Assembly: GCA_033065855.1 (NCBI GenBank)
Contig: JAVXUO010003050.1
Location: 62,001-126,000 of the forward strand
From: Escallonia rubra
Taxonomy: Eukaryota > Streptophyta > Magnoliopsida > Escalloniales > Escalloniaceae
Direction of reading: 5' to 3'
Length of the DNA stretch: 64,000 nt
Part shown: piece by piece, positions 58,029-64,000 of the stretch
Numbering within the stretch: position 1 is the stretch's first letter
How the letters are laid out: each line of letters starts with the position of its first letter
The notes under the pieces: model-generated
What the model was told of the DNA's origin: nothing
Databases searched by the model: none
Seen by the model: the letters and a program-made list of their open reading frames with translations, nothing else
Translations under genes and position numbers: made by a program

Positions 58029-58524
58029 ATCCATTGGACAACACTATAGGATGTGAATACATCTATTGATGTAGTGATTAGTTCGTCCTATTTGTACGTG
58101 TACATGCATAAGACTGTAATTCCTATTAACTATTTGTTTGATAGACAATAAGATTGAAACCCAAACCCCACCCGCTCCTTTAAAATGTCATGCTAGGCAC
58201 TTGCATATATCAGGAGCAAACATATGCAAAGTGATGCACACTATAAGCACTCCTAACAAACACTAACATACTGCAAAGAAAGAGGAAAGACCACAGCGCT
58301 CAGCATGCTCTAGTAAATGGTACAAAGAATGATGGCCGAAGGAAAACTTCTACTACCAATAAATGCTCTTCGTTTTTCTGCTGACCATGTGAAGTCAGCT
58401 CTATTCCCACGTGGTGCACTAACTTTATCTCGCCACCTTAGAGATATGCCATAATTGAGAGATTCGACATGGAGAGAGAGTGGGGGTCACGACTAAACCT
58501 TACAATTACATGGGTTTTGCTAAT

Positions 58525-60170
58525 TTTCCTTCTCCGCTGCAGTTTTGAACTCAATGAGCTTGGACATAGCTTCACTCTTTTCTTTTAAGAAATACACCCA
58601 ACTGTATCTTCAAGAATTATCTACTATCACCATCACATATTATTAACCACTGCAGCTCGCTGTTCTTGTTGGACCTGTCAAATTTGAATGGAACAACTCA
58701 AACATGGCAGTCTTGCAATTGAAGATCTCTTGAAAGGAAGCTGATGAGATTTGCCGTATTGGCAGCCTTGGCAAACCACGCTTTTGTGCACATCCTTCAA
58801 GACTGGTACACCATCAAGTAGCTTCTTAGATAATGTTTGCTATAACTTTTTATGGCCTACATGGCCCAAGCGAGCGTGCCAAATTGCATTCTTGTCACTT
58901 CGACTTGTCTTCTCTACATGGGCTTCCTTAGCAGAGATAAAAAATAACGACTCCTTTTCCCCGACAATAAGAATACCAGCTTCCACGTTCTTGAGGTTAT
59001 CAAGAACCTTGACATTTTTGGACCAAACAACACATATTTTCCCCAATCGATTTAAGAAACTGAAACTAGATTTTTCTTTAGACCTGTCACGTGGTAGACG
59101 TCCTTCAAAAGTACACCACCGTCTATTGAACCATGAGCACCAATATTCACCGGACCTCCATTCACAACCGGATGAACAAAATTATCTGCTGAGACAATTG
59201 CCCGATCTCCATTATACTTGTGAATATCAGAAACTAATGCACTATTCAAAGTCACGTGATGTGAACAACCAGAGCAAGGGATTCACTCCTTGTAGTTCAC
59301 GTTTCAACTTGATCTGCAGCACCAATTTCTTTATCTCGCCTTTGTGCCGTCTCAGTAGAAAAACACTGCTCCCACTTGAGCTTATTGCCATCTTCATTTT
59401 CACAAGCTGTGTTTGCTTTCACAAGCTTCACACGACAATATTTCTTGACATGGCTAGTTACTCCGCAAATATAGCACTTCTTCCTAGAATATTTTTGCTG
59501 TAGTGTAGTGTAGGAATATGCCTTTGGGGTGGAACTTTTTGCAGAATATTTATCATCACCAACTGGAGCTTGAAAAGAGAACATCATATGCTTCAGAAAT
59601 TGATTTTTCGTGATTCGAATTCTCCAGTCCTTCAACATATGTTGAACAACCCACCCTTGCACCGAAGTAAGAGAAGGCATGTATTTCTTCCTTAGGGCCA
59701 CGCCGTAATCTTGCTTCCATGATCGACTCATCCATATATAGTTTTAAAATTTCAGAACAAATACTTTTTCCTCTTAAAAAATATTCTGAAATTGACATAC
59801 CTCCTTTTGTTAACATCGCAAGATCATATTCAAGCAATTGCAGCCTTGTTGTATTCGTGTTGGTGAACAATCTCTCAAATGTTTCCAAGACTTTTCTTGG
59901 CGGATCAATGTCACGAACATGATCAATATATTCCTTACCTATCTATGTTCTCAATGCAAAAAGAGCTTTCCCAGATTTGATCTTTCACTTTATCGTGGTT
60001 TGGCATTCTCAGGAATGCCATCTGGAGTTACTGAATATGCACCATCACAAGATCCAACAGATCTTAACCCTGAAGATAAGCTTCCGTGCACATTTCCCCG
60101 TACTTGTAATTTGTGCCTACAAGCTTCTACACACCGAACTCCGTAGAACCAATTCCTCCACTAATTGAAT
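58525..60170 (-). mobile_element. Ty1/copia fossil: gag to start of integrase
   Basis: Minus-strand remnants in order from right to left: gag (about 60170-59560), a CCHC knuckle CYICGVTSHVKKYC (about 59430-59480), protease-region sequence (59052-59255), the GAG-pre-integrase domain ending WHARLGHVGHKKL (58840-59046), and the beginning of the integrase core (to about 58525). The order gag-protease-integrase is copia. Reverse transcriptase, RNase H and the downstream LTR are missing, so the element is 3'-truncated. Reading frames are broken several times (roughly five to ten). The coding remnant is still easy to recognise, so it is younger than the gypsy fossil at 27.6-38.5 kb. Confidence 0.88.
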
Positions 60171-60314
60171 CAATATCAGATAAGATAGCTAAAAAAATCA
60201 CAACAATTTAATCCTCTTTGACAAGTTAAAAACTTGACAGTCAAGAAGAATAATTGCCCGAGTGACGCTATAAAACCAAACAGCCGGGATCAAAACTCTA
60301 GAACTCTCATGCCA

Positions 60315-61466
60315 TGCTACCTTTCAGCATTCACATCACCACTCTTCACGCCTAATGGCTCGCCCAAGCGACCCCAGCCAATCCCATCAATCCCCACATA
60401 CTATTTCCCTTACGTAGGGTCCCAAACCAGGGCACAGCCCCATCCTCGGCCCCAATTTCTGAACACCTCTAGGCCCAGTTTGGCACCAGACCCCAGTTTA
60501 GTACCCTGAATGCCTCTCGGCCCCGATTTTATTCAGGGCCCCAAACCAGGGCCAAAGGCATTCAAAAGCTGTGGCCGGAACAATGAGGTCAATGTTCCTC
60601 GAGAAGACAGAGTATAACTCGTCAGCACACCTCGTGTTGAAGAGTTCTTTTTCCAGCTATCTCTACTGCAAGGCGATTCAATCTGTCAACCAATCCAATG
60701 ATGGACCAATGCTAGAAAATTGGGTTTTAGATCATTGAGGAGATCAGCAGAATCTTCATATCACACACAAGTTCCTGCATGAGTAACCACAGTGCCGCTT
60801 CTCCCGGACCCTTTTCCTCGGCGTCCATGCCTCCCTCTTGTACTCGGTAATGGATCCATCAGGGAATTTTTGGGAACTAGTATTATGGAGAAAAAATTGG
60901 CCTGAATGCCTCTAGGCCCTTGTTTGGTACCCCGAATGCCTCTGGGCCTCGGTTTGAAACCCTGGATAAGGGCAAAAAGTATGTGAGGCTGGATGGAATT
61001 GGCTGGGGTCGCTTGAGTAAGCCATCTGGAGTGGAGAGAGGTAATGTGAATGCTAGCAAGAAAGGTAACAAAAGACCGCTTTAACCTCTAGAAAGCTGCA
61101 TCATTGTAAAAGGCTTTTTGAGTGTTGAATATTACATAAGTGGTACAACTACTGAGCTGGCATTTTAAAGGCGGTCAAGCATTGCATGTGCATATAGGGT
61201 GGTGTAGACCATCTCAAAGCGATAAATCACCTATACAAGCGACCAATGGTACCTACTAACTAAACAGCTTATGCATGATTACATAGATGTAAGGGCAGAT
61301 TTAGAGCAAGGATATGACACATTCTGTAGTTGCCTAGGAGCTTAACCACATCGTGACAAACTTATTCCTTGCTTGTGAAGTAAGGACGGGAAGGGGGGGT
61401 ATGCAGAAGGGAAGTGTCAAAGTTAACTTGGACGGCATCCGAAACTTATAGTGTGTTGGAAGACCA
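60315..61466 (-). mobile_element. LTR-like block A of the copia fossil, with inverted arms
   Basis: Directly right of the copia gag and about 140 bp of leader. On plus it starts TGCTACC and ends AGAAGACCA-like (GGAAGACCA), so on minus it reads TG...CA as an LTR should. A diverged primer-binding-like stretch precedes it. About 110 bp at its left edge reappears inverted at about 60950-61068 (GGTAATGTGAATGCTAGC, TTGGCTGGGGTCGCTTGAG). The middle has repeated GAATGCCTCTNGGCCC phrases in both orientations. It is a diverged copy of block B. LTR identity is inference from position and ends. Confidence 0.6.
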
Positions 61467-61571
61467 AACGATTTAGCTCTAAACATAGACAATCAAGAAG
61501 AATTACTGCTCGAGTAAGGATATGAAAAAAAAAATGAGCCGTAGAATCACAACCCTAAAGCTCTGATTCCA
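61467..61571 (-). other. Leader with tRNA-iMet primer-binding-like site
   Basis: Positions 61560-61571 read GCTCTGATTCCA, the complement of the usual initiator-Met primer-binding site with one mismatch, immediately before the TG of block B. The preceding about 90 bp (containing CAATCAAGAAGAATTACTGC) matches the leader between gag and block A (near 60240-60260). Confidence 0.6.
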
Positions 61572-63047
61572 TGTTAGCTTTCTTGCTAGCATTAAATTAC
61601 CTCTCTTCATTCCAGATGTGCTGCCCCAGCAAATCCCATCGAGCCCCACATACTTTTTGCCCTTACCTAGGGTCCCAAATCGGGACCTAGAGGCATTCAG
61701 GGTACCAAACTAGGGCCCAGAGGCATCAAGAAACTGAGGTTAGTGGCATCGAGGCCAACTTTCTCTCCATACTACTAGTTTCAAAAAATTCCCAAACGAT
61801 CCAAGCACGAGTGAGAACGGAGGTGCTGACACCGAGGAACGGGGACGGAGAGAAGCAACACTATGGGAACTCAGTACTCATGGAGGAACGTGAGTATGAT
61901 ACGAAGAGTTCTACTAAAGAGAGAGGCTGACCTCGAATTCTCTAACATTGGATCCATCATTGGATGGGTTGACAGATTGAATCCCCTCTACACAAAAGGG
62001 ATGACTGAAAAAAAAAAAAAACTCTTCATCAAGAGATGTGTTGATGAGTTATACTCTGTCTTCTCGAGGAACATTGGCTTGAATGCGTTTGGGGCCCATT
62101 TTAGTACCCCGAATGCGTCTAGGCACCAGTTTGGGGCCCCAAAAGCATACAATGGCCAAACTAGGGCCAAGAGGCATTCAAAAACTGGGAAGATAGAGTA
62201 CAACTCACGGAGCATTCAGGCCAATGTTACTCGAAAAGATAGAGTATAACTCATTAATGCACCAATTGAAGAAGAGATTTTCTTAGCTGTCTCTACTGCT
62301 GGGGGCGATTCAGTCTTTTACTCAAGTTCCTCTACAGTTACCCACAGTGCTGCTTCTTCCGGTCCCTATTCCTCAGCGTGAACACCTTTGCTCTCGTACT
62401 CGGTAACTGGATCCACAGGGAATTTTTAGAAACCAGTAATACGGAAATAAGATCGGCCTGAATGCCCCTTGGCCCTTGTTTGGTATCAGGCCCCAGTTTG
62501 GTACCTCGAATTCCTCTCGGCCCGTTTGAGGCCCTAGGTAAGGGCAAAAAGTTTGTGGGGCTCAATGGGTTTGGCTGGGGTGGCTTGATTGAGCTATCTG
62601 AAGTGAAGAGAGGTGATGTGAGTGCTAGCAAGAAAAGGTAACAAAAGGCCGTTGTAACCCCTGGAAAGCTACATCATTCTAAAAGGCTTTTGGGGTGTTG
62701 AATATTTCATAAGTGGTACAACTACTGAGCTGGCTTATTAAAGGCGGTAAAGCATTGCATTTCCATATAGGGTGGTGTAAAACACCTCAAAGCGGCAAAT
62801 CACCTATACAAGCGACTAATGGTGCCCATTGAGCAAACAGCTTGTGCATGATTACATAGATGTAAGAAGCAAGGGCAGACTGGAGTAAGAATAAGAGTGA
62901 CACTTGATGTGGTTCCCTACGAGCTTAACCACATCATAACAAACTTATTCTTTGCTTGGTGAAGTAAAGGAGGAGAGAGAGGTTCTTTTTTTCTTTTTTT
63001 TTTTATGTTTGGGGGGGGGTTGGAGGTTAAATTATGTTAGAAGACCA
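61572..63047 (-). mobile_element. LTR-like block B, with inverted arms
   Basis: On plus it starts TGTTAGC and ends AGAAGACCA (minus TG...CA), 1476 bp. Its first about 110 bp reappear inverted at about 62525-62643, ending GGTAACA. It matches block A in order over the arms, the GGCCC-rich middle and the right flank (GTGGTACAACTACTGAGCTGGC, CACCTATACAAGCGAC, GCATGATTACATAGATGTAAG). Together the series, read on minus, is LTR B, leader, LTR A, leader, gag: a tandem arrangement with the first internal region missing. Confidence 0.6.
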
Positions 63048-64000
63048 GTCTTTGGTTTGTGAGGGGCGGCATATGAATCGTATTGGTGGTACATGACTAC
63101 ACCAACATACTAGTATTCTGCGGAGTAGGGCTTCAGTTTGCTATCCCTTTGGAAAGCTGAAGTTTGAGTTGTGAGACGTGGTTGCTTACAGAAAAGAAAG
63201 CTACCCTTTTTCTATAGTTGGGGATTCTTCCACTCTCTTATATAAGAGAAATGTAGAATATTCTTCACAATATTCTAAATGAAGTAAAAAGAAGTCAGCT
63301 ATCTATGCACATCATTAAAATTTCCTAAAGGACAAAAATGTCATCCCGAGGGCCAACACGAACATCATCTCATCATCATTGTCGAAAAATCCTTTGTACC
63401 AAACCACTTGGTAGCATCATCTAGCCAACCAAAAAGATTCTTTCTTCCCCTCGGAAGCATTATCATCTGTCTTATCCAAAGAAGCCCAAACTACACACAA
63501 AGGAATCAAGTTTCAATGACTAGAACACATCTTCCTCTTCCCACTATAACAAACTCCTCAACAAATCCACCAACGCTCTATGCCTAAAGCCACAAACCGC
63601 ACTCTAAATCTGTATTTGTAATCTGCAAAATACTGACCATCGTAAAGCACGTAAAAAAGAAGGGTTGATTAGCACATATAACCACTTCTTCCTGAGCAAA
63701 GACCCCCACTCAAATAACAGTATTTAAGCGATGCCTAATAAGGCTTGCACTAAAGCACTGATGCAAAAAACACATATAGACGGAACCCAAAGAAGACGTT
63801 TTCAGTTGACTGTTTTCCACCTCGAAGATTTCTTTTCTCAGCAAATTAGGTGAAGTCAACGCGCGCAATCATGCATAAAACACTCGTTTGATGGTCCAAT
63901 TTTTATTGCTTGGTCAGTCCAGCTGCTTGCCAAATTGTTAATGTTGCAAGGCAACATATGGGATCAGCCCGAGCAAGAGGCAGTGCAGAAGTGCCGATAG
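63048..64000. other. Window end, no gene recognised
   Basis: Plain AT-rich sequence to the right of the copia region. No tafazzin-like exon, tRNA or repeat could be identified. Confidence 0.5.

Larger units (their letters stand above)
57175..58524. other. Probable intron or upstream sequence, no exon found
   Basis: Lies upstream of the first visible tafazzin-like exon. I searched the minus strand for the preceding HX4D-bearing exons and found none. It contains the microsatellites at 57904-57927 and 57998-58028. Confidence 0.5.

Noticed and set aside
58751-59503. 250-codon plus-strand frame
   Set aside because: It is the antisense shadow of the copia fossil, whose domains read on minus.
1-64000. 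CRISPR arrays, bacterial operons, rRNA and tRNA genes
   Set aside because: Short regular repeats found are microsatellites or LTR motifs; no tRNA cloverleaf or rRNA core was recognised. The genes present are eukaryotic with spliceosomal introns.

Overview
This window is nuclear DNA of a flowering plant, almost certainly a eudicot. The evidence is intron-rich genes of plant-specific families (calmodulin-binding kinesin KCBP, DAO-type dioxygenase, plant tafazzin-like acyltransferase), AT-rich introns with GT-AG junctions, and a plant transposon load: L1 LINE with DUF4283 and RNase H domains, Ty1/copia and Ty3/gypsy fossils, Mutator-like elements and a Stowaway-type MITE. I cannot name the species.

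Layout. 1-4812: a pile of nested insertions around a dead L-type lectin receptor kinase. A gypsy-type LTR (1-2154) abuts the kinase core; a solo LTR (2486-4503) splits the kinase tail; that LTR is itself split by a 1.17-kb Mutator-like element (2930-4097). 5977-8914: a complete three-exon DAO-like 2-oxoglutarate dioxygenase (minus). 9818-21509: a complete 23-coding-exon KCBP kinesin gene (minus, 1267 aa), whose introns hold a Stowaway-like MITE, a hAT-like element, microsatellites and other repeats. 22.4-27.6 kb: intergenic, with no gene recognised. 27.6-38.5 kb: a very old Ty3/gypsy fossil with gag/protease remnants on minus and a plant-mobile-domain remnant on plus. 38.1-42.6 kb: an imperfect tandem duplication of about 2.2 kb, one copy of which later received a 185-bp MITE. 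42935-43867: an intronless HemD-like (uroporphyrinogen-III synthase family) gene (minus). 44176-45353: a second 1.18-kb Mutator-like element. 46630-57174: the last three exons of a tafazzin-type lysophospholipid acyltransferase (minus); its final intron is 8.7 kb because a 6.5-kb L1 LINE (47251-53720, antisense to the gene) landed in it. 58.5-63.0 kb: a truncated Ty1/copia fossil (minus) with two LTR-like blocks that carry inverted arms.

The host genes have unrelated jobs: auxin oxidation, microtubule motor activity, possibly tetrapyrrole synthesis, and phospholipid acyl remodelling. I see no gene cluster or pathway linking them. The main interest is transposon archaeology. Several target-site duplications can be read base by base, which gives a relative insertion order. 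The LINE has lost its reverse-transcriptase catalytic box at a locally duplicated sequence although its target-site duplication is perfect. No CRISPR array, rRNA or tRNA gene was found.
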